DNA of 64,000 nt from Pseudomonadota bacterium. GTDB lineage: Bacteria > Pseudomonadota > Gammaproteobacteria > Steroidobacterales > Steroidobacteraceae. A model generated the notes under the pieces. The model saw only the letters and a program-made list of their open reading frames with translations, was not told the DNA's origin and ran no database searches. Position numbers and translations under genes: made by a program. The stretch spans positions 18,054 through 82,053 of the forward strand of contig JAEZFW010000025.1 of NCBI GenBank assembly GCA_023417315.1, written 5' to 3'. The stretch's first letter is position 1. Each line of letters starts with the position of its first letter. Below are positions 17,003-25,518 of the stretch, piece by piece.

Positions 17003-17028
17003 TTTGTTGTATCTGAGACAGGCGCGCT

Positions 17029-18600
17029 CTAACGCTCGACTATTCGCGCGCCGTCGACTCGGAAGCGCACGTGCGCGAGTTGCTCGGGTGGGATCGAGCC
17101 CACGCCTGCATCGCCAGCGACGCGCTGGTTCGGGTTGAGCACTTCGCGGATCACGATCGGGGAGGCTTCGCGCACGATACGGCCGGCGCCGTCGACGAGC
17201 ACGGGTGTGACTTGGATGCCTGAGAGCGCGACCGGAGCACGATTCTCGACGATCAACACGAGGCGGCCGCGCTGATCGATCTGGCCCGCAGTCGCGACGT
17301 AATTACCTGGATTGCGCGGCAAGTCGACACGGATGAGCTCCGATGCGGCGAGCTGTCCGTATCGACTGTTCGATCCTGCAGCAGCCTTGTAGTACTCGAG
17401 GGCTTCGTTCATCTCGCCGCGCTCCTTGGCGATGTTGCCCAGGAAATAGGCTGCTGGCGCGGTGGGCAGTAGCTCCACACTCTTGCGCAGCCACTGTTCC
17501 GCTTGAGCTTTGTCTCCTTGCTGATACTTCGCGACACCTGCGCCCAGATACGAACCGAAGTAGTCGCCGTTGAGCTCGATCGCCTTTTGGTAATGCGGAA
17601 GCGCTGCATTCACATCCTTGGCGGCGAGCTCGATATCGCCGAGCAGCTGATGGAACCGGCCTTCCCTAGGCAACGCCTCTGCGGCTTCGCGGGCCAACTT
17701 GCGTGCGGTGCCAAGATCATTCTTCTGCGCAGCGCGCACAGCTTGGTCATGTTTGTCGTAGGCAGCATCCATCTTGAACAGCGGCGCGATCGTGGATGCA
17801 TACCGCTCCTGACCGAGATCGCCACCGGCGCCAAGTTCCGCGAGCAGCTTTCTGTTCTGTGCCACGCGCTCCGTGGACGGCGGATGAGACGCAAACAGGC
17901 CTTCGAGCCACCCTTGCTTGCGGTTGCCTTGCTCCGCGAGCCTGACGAACGTTTCCTGCAGAGTGACTGCGCCGGTCGGATCGTATCCAGCCGCTTTCAT
18001 GTAACGCATGCCGTACTGATCGGATTCGAGCTCTTGCTCGCGGCTGTATTTCGTCTGGATGAGCTGTGCGCCGACACCTGCTCCTTGCAATACGAGGCCC
18101 GCGACATTCTGATCGATGTCGCCGACTGCGGCGCCGATCTGCGCGAGTGCAAGTCCTGCTTGCATGAGCGTCCCACGCTCCTGAGCTTTCGCTCCGTGGC
18201 GCGCGGCGGCGTGCACGATCTCATGCCCAAGCACCGCCGCGAGCTCTGCTTCGTTCTTGAGCTCCGTCAACAAACCACGATTGATAGCGATCTTGCCGCC
18301 GGGCAACGCCCACGCGTTAGGAACAGAATTGTTCAGCACCACGAATTCGTACGGGAGCTTGCGATCGGAGACGGCCGCGAGCTTCTGACCGACCTCGTTT
18401 ACGTATTTGGAGAGCTCGGGGAGAACGTCGAAGTCGCCGCCTTCGGCCTGCTGCGTAGGCGAGTAATACTGCTCGCCCATCTTGATCTCAGTGGCCTCTG
18501 AGATGAACTGCAGTTCTTTTTTTCCGGTAACCGGATTGACACCGCAGGCTGCCAGCGTCGCCGTGGCGAAAAAACAAAGGAGAACTCGCGCCCAGCGCAT
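17029..18600 (-). CDS. Lipoprotein M48-family metalloprotease with TPR repeats
   Basis: A 523-residue envelope protease. A lipobox (ATLAACG, Cys 19) is followed by the M48 catalytic region with the zinc motif HEIVHAAARHG, and the downstream glutamate in ELESDQYGMRYM. The C-terminal half has several tetratricopeptide repeats (about residues 285-430; for example HYQKAIELNGDYFGSYLGAG). This is the layout of the BepA/YfgC-like family, which handles misfolded or stalled outer-membrane proteins. A C-terminal beta-rich segment of about 90 residues is extra relative to E. coli BepA. It is likely monocistronic. Confidence 0.9.
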   Translation of the reverse strand: MRWARVLLCFFATATLAACGVNPVTGKKELQFISEATEIKMGEQYYSPTQQAEGGDFDVLPELSKYVNEVGQKLAAVSDRKLPYEFVVLNNSVPNAWALPGGKIAINRGLLTELKNEAELAAVLGHEIVHAAARHGAKAQERGTLMQAGLALAQIGAAVGDIDQNVAGLVLQGAGVGAQLIQTKYSREQELESDQYGMRYMKAAGYDPTGAVTLQETFVRLAEQGNRKQGWLEGLFASHPPSTERVAQNRKLLAELGAGGDLGQERYASTIAPLFKMDAAYDKHDQAVRAAQKNDLGTARKLAREAAEALPREGRFHQLLGDIELAAKDVNAALPHYQKAIELNGDYFGSYLGAGVAKYQQGDKAQAEQWLRKSVELLPTAPAAYFLGNIAKERGEMNEALEYYKAAAGSNSRYGQLAASELIRVDLPRNPGNYVATAGQIDQRGRLVLIVENRAPVALSGIQVTPVLVDGAGRIVREASPIVIREVLNPNQRVAGDAGVGSIPPEQLAHVRFRVDGARIVER

Positions 18601-18673
18601 GACTCATCCTCAAACGTAGCGTTGAGGTTAAAACGCTGGCGGAGAAGGGGGGTTCCGCCGGCCCAGGCACGGA

Positions 18674-18768
18674 ACGCCACTCGAGTGGCGGAAGCGATGT
18701 AGGTGATGGGTGTGTTGAAGCTCGAACCGCGCAGGGTCTGCCCTACGTCGCTTCCATCACTTACGTTA
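18674..18768. repeat. Imperfect inverted repeat between M48 and RRM genes
   Basis: GGAAGCGATGTAGG near 18689 pairs with CCTACGTCGCTTCC near 18740 with one mismatch; a perfect palindrome GCCACTCGAGTGGC precedes it. The gap separates a minus-strand gene start from a minus-strand gene end. It may belong to the same class of 8-bp-based elements, but tandem units are not clear. Confidence 0.5.
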
Positions 18769-18782
18769 CCGTGACACGAAAG

Positions 18783-18810
18783 AAAAAGGCCGGGTCTCCC
18801 CGGCCTTTTT
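18783..18810 (-). terminator. Intrinsic terminator of the RRM gene
   Basis: GGCCGGG (18788-18794) pairs with CCCGGCC (18799-18805) around a TCTC loop, flanked by five A and five T residues. On the minus strand it lies 12 bp after the RRM stop codon and ends in a T-tract. It can also act on the plus strand. Confidence 0.9.
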
Positions 18811-18821
18811 CGTGCTTCGGC

Positions 18822-19100
18822 TTACCAGCGACGCTGACCGCCACCGCCACCGCCGCGGGGCTTGTCTTGCGCTTCGTTCACCTTCAGCGGGCGACCGCCC
18901 ATGTCCTGACCGTTCAGGTTTTGGATGGCGCGAGCGGCATCGGCGCGCGGCATCTCGACGAACCCGAAGCCACGGGGACGACCCGTGTCGCGATCATTAA
19001 TGAGGGCGACCGAATCGACGGTGCCGTGCTGTTCGAACAGCGTGCGTACGGCGGTTTCGTCAGCCGTGAAAGGAAGGTTGCCTACGTAAATCTTACTCAT
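18822..19100 (-). CDS. Small RRM RNA-binding protein
   Basis: A 92-residue single RNA-recognition-motif protein. RNP2 is IYVGNL at residues 4-9 and RNP1 is RGFGFVEM at about 43-50, with the aromatic residues that stack on RNA. The tail is a Gly/Arg-rich stretch ending QRRW. This is the cyanobacterial Rbp / proteobacterial cold-inducible type, thought to act as RNA chaperones. It has its own terminator and a leader of about 260 nt with strong hairpins, which suggests post-transcriptional control as in cold-shock genes. Confidence 0.93.
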   Translation of the reverse strand: MSKIYVGNLPFTADETAVRTLFEQHGTVDSVALINDRDTGRPRGFGFVEMPRADAARAIQNLNGQDMGGRPLKVNEAQDKPRGGGGGGQRRW

Positions 19101-19385
19101 GAACTAAACCTCAAAAACGAGCATCACACGACGCTCGACAACTACAACAGCCATGCATCCAGCACGCTGCCTCCTGGATCGAGACGGTCATGGCTTTGCA
19201 GTCCTTGAGGACGATGCACGGGGGAGGAGTTCTGAAGGCCCGTGCCGAGAGCACGGGTTGATGCTGGCCGCGTCAGAAGACGCGGGGTGCACCGTTCAGA
19301 GGTCCCGGCGCGGCATCTTTAGCCAAGGAGGGAAAACGAGAACGAACACGAACCGAAGCGCACTATACACAGTTGCAAGTGCAAA
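19101..19385 (-). promoter_or_regulatory. Structured 5' leader of the RRM gene
   Basis: No gene is visible here. On the minus strand two perfect 7-bp hairpins occur: 19239-19257 (CCCGTGC/GCACGGG, 5-nt loop) and 19268-19285 (CCGCGTC/GACGCGG, 4-nt loop). A possible -10 (TATAGT, plus-strand 19362-19367) would give a leader of about 255 nt. Long folded leaders are usual for cold-regulated mRNAs; the function here is inferred, and the promoter has no good -35 box. Confidence 0.45.
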
Positions 19386-19441
19386 GCGAGGCTTTTTTCA
19401 GACAGCGGCCTACGGGCAAGGGCCCACTCCGCGCGTCTCGT

Positions 19442-20431
19442 TCAGACGGCCTCGTTTGAGGTCGTACCTTGGAAGCGCTCTCGGTACTCCAGCGGCGCGA
19501 GCTGCAGCCGGCGGCGAAAGTGGTTGCGCAACGTTGCCGAGGTGCCAAAGCCGCTTCGATGCGCGATGTCCTCGACCGACATGCTGGTCGTTTCGAGCAA
19601 CTCGCGTGCGCGCTCCAACCGCGCATCGATCAACCAGTCTCCTGGTGTCTTGCCAGTTGCCTCTTGGAAGCGCCGGATGAAGTTACGCGTGCTCATCGCG
19701 GCGAGCTCCGCCATGTTCTCGATCGTGAGCGGCTCGTGCAGCCGTGCAGTCAAGCGGCCGATCAAGTCTGCGAGACGCCCATATCGCTCCGGCATCACTG
19801 GGCGCTCGATGAACTGAGCTTGGCCGCCGTTGCGATGAGGCGCGATCACCAAACGTCGGGCGACTTGATTGGCGATGGCCGGGCCGAAATCTCGGCGCAC
19901 GAGATGTAGACACAAATCCAAGCCCGCGGCGCTCCCCGCCGATGTCAGGATGCGGCCCGCGTCGACATACAGCACGTTCGGATCCACATCGAGATGCGGA
20001 TACATTGCTTTCAGCTTATCCGTGTAGCGCCAGTGAGTCGTGACTCGACGCCCATCCAGCAATCCTGCGGCTGCCAGCACGAACACTCCTGAGCAGATCG
20101 TCACGAGCCGCGCGCCGCCTGCGTACGCAGCGTTGAGTGCTTCGATCAATTCCGGCGAGGGCAATACGTCTGCGCCCTTCCAACCTGGGATCACGATGGT
20201 GCCTGCGCGCGCGAGCACATCGAGTCCGGCGGGGGATTCGAGCGTGAATCCCCCCATTGCGCGTAAGGGGCCGGGCTCGCTTGCGCAGGTGACGAATCGA
20301 TACCAATGGTCGCCCAACTCCGGCCGGGGCAAACCGAACACCTCGACCGCGCAGCCAAACTCGAAGCTGCATAGCTGGTCGTACGCGAGCGCTGCGACGA
20401 GAAGATTCTCGGGAGGTTGAGCGATTGGCAT
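19442..20431 (-). CDS. FtrA/GlxA-type transcriptional regulator (DJ-1/PfpI-like plus AraC domain)
   Basis: A 329-residue regulator with an N-terminal class-I glutamine-amidotransferase-like domain (about residues 8-185; the nucleophile-elbow position reads TICSGVFVLAAAG) and a C-terminal AraC helix-turn-helix pair (about 225-320; NMAELAAMSTRNFIRRFQ and SVEDIAHRSGFGTSATLRNH). FtrA-type proteins usually sense a reactive metabolite and activate a divergent gene; here that gene is a rhodanese. The ATG at 20431 is preferred over an in-frame GTG at 20452. Confidence 0.92.
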   Translation of the reverse strand: MPIAQPPENLLVAALAYDQLCSFEFGCAVEVFGLPRPELGDHWYRFVTCASEPGPLRAMGGFTLESPAGLDVLARAGTIVIPGWKGADVLPSPELIEALNAAYAGGARLVTICSGVFVLAAAGLLDGRRVTTHWRYTDKLKAMYPHLDVDPNVLYVDAGRILTSAGSAAGLDLCLHLVRRDFGPAIANQVARRLVIAPHRNGGQAQFIERPVMPERYGRLADLIGRLTARLHEPLTIENMAELAAMSTRNFIRRFQEATGKTPGDWLIDARLERARELLETTSMSVEDIAHRSGFGTSATLRNHFRRRLQLAPLEYRERFQGTTSNEAV

Positions 20432-20524
20432 GATCTTTTCGACCTTTGGCACGGTCGTTGATGGCAGGGTCTTTGCCGCATCTTCAAGATGCGTCCCGTC
20501 AGATTAAACCGAGGACTCCCGATC

Positions 20525-20932
20525 GTGAAGAACGCAGTAACTGAAGTGCCTGCCGCAGCATCGCAAGTAGCGCTCGCGCATTTTGCGACCGAATTCACCT
20601 TCGAGACCGACTGCTGGGATGTTCACGAGGCAATGCGCTCCGGCCATCCTGGCTTCGTACTGCTCGACGTGCGTTCCCCAACCCTCTTCGCAAAAGGTCA
20701 TGTCGAAGGCGCGATCAACATCCCGCACGCAAAGATCATCGCGTCGAGAATGGCGGAGTTTCCCGCGGGCACCCTTTTTGTCGTGTATTGCGCAGGTCCA
20801 CATTGCAATGGGGCTGCGCGTGCCGCAGTGCGCCTTGCGCAGCTCGGGCGGCCGGTCAAGCTGATGGCCGGCGGGATCGCCGGTTGGATCGATGAAGGAT
20901 TCTCGCTCGCGTGTGCGCAGCAAGTGGCGTGA
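20525..20932 (+). CDS. Rhodanese-domain sulfurtransferase
   Basis: A 135-residue single rhodanese domain. The active-site loop is YCAGPHCNGA with the catalytic Cys at its first position, and LLDVRSP and GHVEGAINIPH are typical family motifs. It would move sulfane sulfur from a donor such as thiosulfate or a persulfide. GAGGA at 20511-20515 places a GTG start at 20525; an upstream ATG at 20489 has no ribosome site. It is divergent from the FtrA-like regulator, which probably controls it, and coupled to the next gene. Confidence 0.9.
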   Translation: MKNAVTEVPAAASQVALAHFATEFTFETDCWDVHEAMRSGHPGFVLLDVRSPTLFAKGHVEGAINIPHAKIIASRMAEFPAGTLFVVYCAGPHCNGAARAAVRLAQLGRPVKLMAGGIAGWIDEGFSLACAQQVA

Positions 20933-21408
20933 CGATCCGCAGGCTCGAGGCGAGCGATTCGCCGCGAGTCATCGAGCTGTGCGCCGAGCATGCCGCTTAC
21001 GAACGCAGTGCGTACGAACCGAACGAAAAGGTCGAAAGGTTACGGGCCGCGGTTCGCGACTCGATCCTGCTGGGTTGGGTCGCTGTTCGCGATGAAGAAA
21101 TAGTCGCCTACGCGACCGCCACGATCGACTTTTCGACTTGGAACGCCGCCGCCTTCATGCACCTGGATTGCCTCTTCGTGCGCGATGCGCATCGCGGGGG
21201 CGGGCTCGGGCGTCGCTTGCTCGAAGCGGTGATCCATGAAGCGCGCTCTCGTGGGATCGACGAGCTGCAGTGGCAGACGCCGCGATGGAATGTCGCTGCC
21301 GATCGCTTCTACCGCAGGATCGGGGCGGTTGCTCGTGAGAAACTACGCTATCACTTGAATGTCCACGAGGTGTCACCTGCGATGCAAGTCTCAACCTCAT
21401 CGCGCTGA
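20929..21408 (+). CDS. GNAT-family N-acetyltransferase
   Basis: About 159 residues with the acetyl-CoA binding motif A in LFVRDAHRGGGLGRRLLEAV (RxxGxG) and motif B in WQTPRWNVAADRFYRRIGA. The GTG at 20929 overlaps the rhodanese stop (GTGA); a second GTG at 20911 is also possible. The acceptor is unknown; co-expression with the rhodanese suggests a shared response, though the substrate cannot be read from sequence. Confidence 0.88.
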   Translation: MTIRRLEASDSPRVIELCAEHAAYERSAYEPNEKVERLRAAVRDSILLGWVAVRDEEIVAYATATIDFSTWNAAAFMHLDCLFVRDAHRGGGLGRRLLEAVIHEARSRGIDELQWQTPRWNVAADRFYRRIGAVAREKLRYHLNVHEVSPAMQVSTSSR

Positions 21409-21414
21409 CATGCC

Positions 21415-21696
21415 TCAATCGAAATCGAACAGCTCACCCAATAGACCTTTGCGCTTGCGCTTGTGATAGCCGCTATCGCGGTAGCGCTCATCGTCATCGC
21501 CGTAAGACGCGCGCTGCTCACGCGTCGGAGGTGCTTGCGATGTGGGCGGCGAGGTTTCCGCCGACGAGCGCTCGATGATCTTGTCGAGCTCGCCTCGATC
21601 GAGCCAGACACCGCGGCAGTTCGGGCAATAATCGATTTCGATGCCTTGACGGTTGGACATCGCCAATGTGACGTCAGGACACACGGGGCATTTCAT
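21415..21696 (-). CDS. Zinc-ribbon (zf-TFIIB) domain protein
   Basis: A 93-residue protein whose N-terminus has two CxxC pairs, CPVCPDV and CPNCRGVWLDRGELDKI, the signature of the zf-TFIIB zinc-ribbon family. The rest is a polar linker and a basic patch (HKRKRKG) followed by a C-terminal acidic end. AGGAG precedes the ATG. It likely binds zinc and possibly nucleic acid; no specific role is known to me. Confidence 0.88.
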   Translation of the reverse strand: MKCPVCPDVTLAMSNRQGIEIDYCPNCRGVWLDRGELDKIIERSSAETSPPTSQAPPTREQRASYGDDDERYRDSGYHKRKRKGLLGELFDFD

Positions 21697-21843
21697 TGTG
21701 AGCTCCTGTGCTGGGCCGATGAGAGACGCAAGCGGTTCCGCTTGGATCGCCAACGGGCTTTTCCAGTGGTCGCGCGCTGAAACGCGCAGGAGCGTAGCAA
21801 AGTTCGAAGCCGTGAATCGCGGACGAAGAGGGATGAAGCGAGC

Positions 21844-23019
21844 TCAGCGTTCGGCGGGAAGCCGAGCTAAGTAGCGCTCGACGTCAGATCCGTCGAACAG
21901 CACGCCGTCGAAAAACCCTCCACCCGCAGCGTGCCCGCTAGCGAACTCAAGCTCGGGGTCGTTGAGGCCCAGGGCCGCGCAGTAAAGGTCGGGACGATAC
22001 GCGTGCGTTGCCGTCGCTTGCAGTTCTTGCGAGTACTCGATCTGCCCCCATCGCACCATCTGCGAGTAGAACCACAAAGCATGCCGGCGCAGCGGATAGT
22101 TCGCAGAGTCGCCCGCGATTTCGTAGAAGTTTGGAATGCGCTTGAGCGCGCCGGCTGGAATGAGCCCGATCTCGTTCGAGAGTCCGCGCACGAGAATGTC
22201 TGCAGGTGCACCCACGTACCGCGGATCAGAGAGGAGTCGCGCAAGCTCCGCGTGATTCTCTCGAGCGGCACACCATGCAGCAGCACGCGAAAGCGCGCGT
22301 ATCAACCCCGCGAGCCGCTCCTCGTTTCGTTGCGCCCAATCTTGGCGGCAAGCGAGGACTTTCTCGGGACTGTGCTGCCAGATCGCCGCGGTTGCCGCCA
22401 CGATGCATCCCACTCCGACCGATACAGCCAGGCTGTTCCACGGCTCGCCGACGCAGAAGCCATCGATTTGACCCTCTCGCATCGCATCTACGAGCAAAGG
22501 CGGCGGCAGCACGACGAGCCGCACATCGTGATCGGGATCGATGCCGACGGAGGCAAGCCAATACCGCAATAGATAATTGTGAGACGAGAACGGGTACACC
22601 ATCGCGAAGGTGAGCGGCATTCGCTTCACGACTTCGCGTGCTGCGACGACATCCTTCAGCGCAGCCCCTTGAACTGCCGGCGATGCCTGCACGCTGGCTC
22701 CGCGCTGCGCCATCTGTTGCCACAGCGCGAGAGAGACGGTGATTGCGTTGCCGCCCAAGCCAAACGAAAAGGGCGCCACCATTGGCACCTTCAAGTGCCC
22801 AATGCCAAGCGTCGAGGCGAGCGCCATGGGACCGAGCATGTGTGCAACATCGAAATGACCTACGACCACCCGGTCGCGGATGTTCGCCCACGAGGTCTCG
22901 CGTACGAGCGTGAGCTCCAATCCTTCTTGAGCGGCAAAGCCGTTCTCCGCGGCGACGACGAGCGGTGCGCAGTCGAGCAGTGGAATGAAACCGGCGACGA
23001 TGAGGTTCGATCCATTCAT
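21844..23019 (-). CDS. nasS: NasS, cytoplasmic nitrate/nitrite sensor
   Basis: A 391-residue member of the CmpA/NrtA substrate-binding fold without a signal peptide, opening directly with LIVAGFIPLLDCAPLVVAAE. That lack of an export signal separates NasS from the transporter protein NrtA, which is encoded 1 kb away with a signal peptide. In Azotobacter, Pseudomonas and Paracoccus, NasS binds NasT and releases it when nitrate is present. The partner nasT lies 55 bp upstream on the same strand, and the target leader lies just beyond it. Confidence 0.92.
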   Translation of the reverse strand: MNGSNLIVAGFIPLLDCAPLVVAAENGFAAQEGLELTLVRETSWANIRDRVVVGHFDVAHMLGPMALASTLGIGHLKVPMVAPFSFGLGGNAITVSLALWQQMAQRGASVQASPAVQGAALKDVVAAREVVKRMPLTFAMVYPFSSHNYLLRYWLASVGIDPDHDVRLVVLPPPLLVDAMREGQIDGFCVGEPWNSLAVSVGVGCIVAATAAIWQHSPEKVLACRQDWAQRNEERLAGLIRALSRAAAWCAARENHAELARLLSDPRYVGAPADILVRGLSNEIGLIPAGALKRIPNFYEIAGDSANYPLRRHALWFYSQMVRWGQIEYSQELQATATHAYRPDLYCAALGLNDPELEFASGHAAGGGFFDGVLFDGSDVERYLARLPAER

Positions 23020-23074
23020 CGCGTGCCTTCCTCGAGGGTACAGGTGCTCGGCGCGGTGGCGGTTACGTTGGTGT

Positions 23075-23680
23075 TCATCTCAATAACCTCGCCGCGGTGA
23101 GCACGCTCTGCGCAACTTCCGCGACTCTTCGGTTCTCATTCATCGCCGCTCTACGCAGCAAGCTATACGCCGCTTCCTCCGTCAAGCCGCGCTCTTTCAT
23201 CAAGATGCCTTTGGCGCGTTCGATGAGCTTGCGCTCATCGAGCTCCGCGCGCGCACGATCCAATTCCTCTCGCAATTTCTGAAAGGCGTTGAAGCGGCTC
23301 ACGGCCATGTCGAGAATGGCTTTGACGCGCTCCTTCTTGAGTCCGTCGACGACATAAGCGCCCACACCCGCATCCACAGCGGCCTCGATCATGTCTGTGT
23401 CCGAGCGATCGACGAACATTGCAATGGGACGGCGCACGCACCTCGACACCGTGAAGAGCTGCTCGAGCACGTCGCGATTCGGGTTCTCGAGATCGATGAA
23501 GATCACTTCGGGATCGATATCGACGATCCGGCGCATCAGGTTCTGCATGTCGCGGACGACCGATACCTTGCGATACCCCGCTTCGCGCAGTCCTTCTTCG
23601 AGCACGGACGCACGCATCACGTTCTGATCGACGATCAGAATGTGTAGAGAGGTCTCCGCGATCACTTTTTCTTCTGGCAT
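23075..23680 (-). CDS. nasT: NasT, ANTAR-domain antiterminator
   Basis: About 201 residues: an N-terminal receiver-like domain (ILIVDQNVMRASVLEEGLRE, with VIFIDLENPNRD at the usual phosphorylation site) and a C-terminal ANTAR RNA-binding domain (about 140-200; ELDERKLIERAKGILMKERG, then EEAAYSLLRRAAM). When freed from NasS by nitrate, it binds paired hairpins in the leader of nitrate-assimilation operons and prevents termination. Such a leader lies in the divergent region. The ATG at 23680 has no clear ribosome site, so the start could differ. Confidence 0.92.
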   Translation of the reverse strand: MPEEKVIAETSLHILIVDQNVMRASVLEEGLREAGYRKVSVVRDMQNLMRRIVDIDPEVIFIDLENPNRDVLEQLFTVSRCVRRPIAMFVDRSDTDMIEAAVDAGVGAYVVDGLKKERVKAILDMAVSRFNAFQKLREELDRARAELDERKLIERAKGILMKERGLTEEAAYSLLRRAAMNENRRVAEVAQSVLTAARLLR

Positions 23681-23842
23681 CGAACGCGCAGAAGTGCAAT
23701 GCGTATGCCAGCGCATGCGCAGCCGCGTAAGTGCGCACAGTTGCTCCTGACCGATCGTCGATTGCTTCGTGGTTTGCACGATCTTCGTGCGTCAACGCGC
23801 CGAATCTGCCCCGCCGAGGATCACGCGGCAACGATTTCGTGT

Positions 23843-23864
23843 GAGCATCGATAGACAAATGCTC
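23843..23864. promoter_or_regulatory. Inverted repeat upstream of the sigma-54 promoter
   Basis: GAGCAT (23843-23848) and ATGCTC (23859-23864) form a dyad with a 10-bp spacer, about 60 bp before the -24 box. Its place fits an enhancer-binding protein, but the bases do not match the NtrC consensus well. Confidence 0.35.
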
Positions 23865-23909
23865 GAATAACGCTAAGCAAATCAGCGTGAGACGTGTGCT
23901 GCGAGCGCG

Positions 23910-23925
23910 TGGCACGCGGGTTGCA
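23910..23925 (+). promoter_or_regulatory. Sigma-54 promoter of the nitrate uptake operon
   Basis: TGGCACG (23910-23916), four bases, TTGCA (23921-23925): this agrees with the RpoN consensus at every strongly conserved base, including GG and GC exactly 10 bp apart. The expected start point is near 23936, just before the first leader hairpin. It ties the operon to nitrogen limitation through an RpoN activator such as NtrC. Confidence 0.88.
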
Positions 23926-23935
23926 GATAAGTTCG

Positions 23936-24051
23936 CAGCGGCGAGAGATGTGCGCCGCAGATGTGCAAGCCTAACAGCGGGCTTGCTGGCAACGCTGCCG
24001 ATTCGAATCGTCACGCTTCGCGTGCGATTTGGTCGGGCAGCGTTTTTTTTT
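23936..24051 (+). ncRNA. NasT-responsive leader RNA with terminator
   Basis: Three structures follow the predicted start point. Hairpin 1 is GCGGCG (23938-23943)/CGCCGC (23953-23958). Hairpin 2 is GCAAGCC (23965-23971)/GGCTTGC (23980-23986). The terminator is AACGCTGCC (23991-23999)/GGCAGCGTT (24036-24044) with an inner stem and nine T residues. CAGCG (23975-23979) could alternatively pair with CGCTG (23993-23997) and break the terminator. Two hairpins before a terminator is the arrangement bound by ANTAR antiterminators. The first loop has A1 and G4 as expected; the second loop fits less cleanly. Confidence 0.82.
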
Positions 24052-24082
24052 GGTTCGAAGAATGGATAAGGAGTTTGAACCT

Positions 24083-25486
24083 ATGCGGAGCGATCGGCGG
24101 GGGATCAGAACGGCATGGCTGTGCGCGGTCGCATGCTGTGGATTTTCACTGAGCACTCAGGGCGCTGAGCTCGAGCTCGAGAGGGAAGAGCTGAAGCTCG
24201 GCTTCATCAAGCTCACGGACATGGCGCCGCTCGCGATTGCCTATGAGAAAGGGTTCTTCGAGGACGAGGGCCTCTACGTGACGCTGGAGCCGCAAGCGAA
24301 CTGGAAGGTCATCCTCGATCGCGTCATCACCGGCGAGCTCGATGGTGCACACATGCTCGCAGGTCAGCCGCTCGGCGCGACGATCGGATTCGGGACCAAA
24401 GCAGACGTCGTCACCGCCTTCAGCATGGACTTGAACGGCAATGCCATTACGGTCTCGAACGATGTCTGGTCGATCATGAAGCCGAACCTTCCAAAGGACG
24501 CGAGCGGCAAACCGCTGCATCCCATCAAGGCGGATGCGCTCAAGCCTGCGATCGAGAAGATCAAGGCAGGTGGCAAGCCCTTCCAGCTGGCCATGGTGTT
24601 TCCGGTCTCGACGCACAATTACGAGCTGCGCTACTGGCTCGCCGCAGGCGGTATTCATCCCGGTTTCTATTCGCCGACCGACGTGAGTGGTCAGATCAAA
24701 GCGGACGTGCTGCTGTCGGTCACGCCTCCGCCGCAGATGCCCGCGACGCTCGAGGCCGGAACGATCCATGGCTACTGCGTCGGTGAGCCGTGGAATCAGC
24801 AAGCGATCTTCAAGGGAGTCGGTGTCCCGGTCATCACCGACATCGAGATCTGGAAGAACAATCCGGAGAAAGTGTTCGGCGTCACGAAGGCCTGGGCGGA
24901 GAAGCATCCGAACACGCACCTCGCGCTCGTGAAAGCGCTCATCCGCGCCGGCATGTGGCTCGATGAGGGTAACGGCAAGAACAGGCAGGAAGCCGCAAAG
25001 ATTCTCTCTAGACCTGAGTACGTCGGTGCCGACTATCAAGTCATCGCGAACAGCATGACCGGAACGTTCGAGTACGACCGCGGCGACAAGCGCTCGCTGC
25101 CTGACTTCAACGTCTTCTTCAGACACTACGCGACATATCCGTACTACAGCGATGCGGTCTGGTACCTCACGCAGATGCGTCGCTGGGGGCAAATCGCCGA
25201 GGGCAAAGCGGATCAGTGGTATCACGACGTCGCGAAGAAGGTTTATCTGCCGAAGATCTACCTCGACGCGGCACGCATGTTGGTCGATGAAGGTAAGGCG
25301 AAGAAGGAAGACTTCCCGTGGACGAGCGACGGCTATCGCGCGCCGACGAAGGAGTTCATCGATGACGTCGTCTATGACGGACGCAAGCCGAACGCTTACC
25401 TCGAGTCGCTCGCGATCGGACTGAAATCGGATCAAAGAGTCGAGGGCGGCGCAGTGCGCGATCAGAAGCTGACCGCCGTGCAGTAG
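24083..25486 (+). CDS. nrtA: Nitrate ABC transporter substrate-binding protein
   Basis: A 467-residue periplasmic binding protein of the NrtA/CmpA family: signal peptide at residues 1-31, then LKLGFIKLTDMAPLAIAYEK and the ligand-site region NGNAITVSNDVW. It delivers nitrate (possibly nitrite or cyanate) to the permease encoded next. The ATG at 24083 follows AAGGAG by 9 bp. The gene is first in the operon behind the sigma-54 promoter and terminator leader, so its expression should require both nitrogen limitation and nitrate. Confidence 0.92.
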   Translation: MRSDRRGIRTAWLCAVACCGFSLSTQGAELELEREELKLGFIKLTDMAPLAIAYEKGFFEDEGLYVTLEPQANWKVILDRVITGELDGAHMLAGQPLGATIGFGTKADVVTAFSMDLNGNAITVSNDVWSIMKPNLPKDASGKPLHPIKADALKPAIEKIKAGGKPFQLAMVFPVSTHNYELRYWLAAGGIHPGFYSPTDVSGQIKADVLLSVTPPPQMPATLEAGTIHGYCVGEPWNQQAIFKGVGVPVITDIEIWKNNPEKVFGVTKAWAEKHPNTHLALVKALIRAGMWLDEGNGKNRQEAAKILSRPEYVGADYQVIANSMTGTFEYDRGDKRSLPDFNVFFRHYATYPYYSDAVWYLTQMRRWGQIAEGKADQWYHDVAKKVYLPKIYLDAARMLVDEGKAKKEDFPWTSDGYRAPTKEFIDDVVYDGRKPNAYLESLAIGLKSDQRVEGGAVRDQKLTAVQ

Positions 25487-25518
25487 CACGTTGCGAACCA
25501 TCACTTAGGGAGATCCAG

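Noticed and set aside
23843..23864. NtrC binding site
   Set aside because: The dyad is in the right place but does not match the TGCACC/GGTGCA consensus, so it is listed only as an inverted repeat.
24146..25504. A 452-codon open frame antisense to nrtA
   Set aside because: It mirrors a clear NrtA-family gene in high-GC DNA, has Arg/Asp/Val-rich composition with no domain and no ribosome site.
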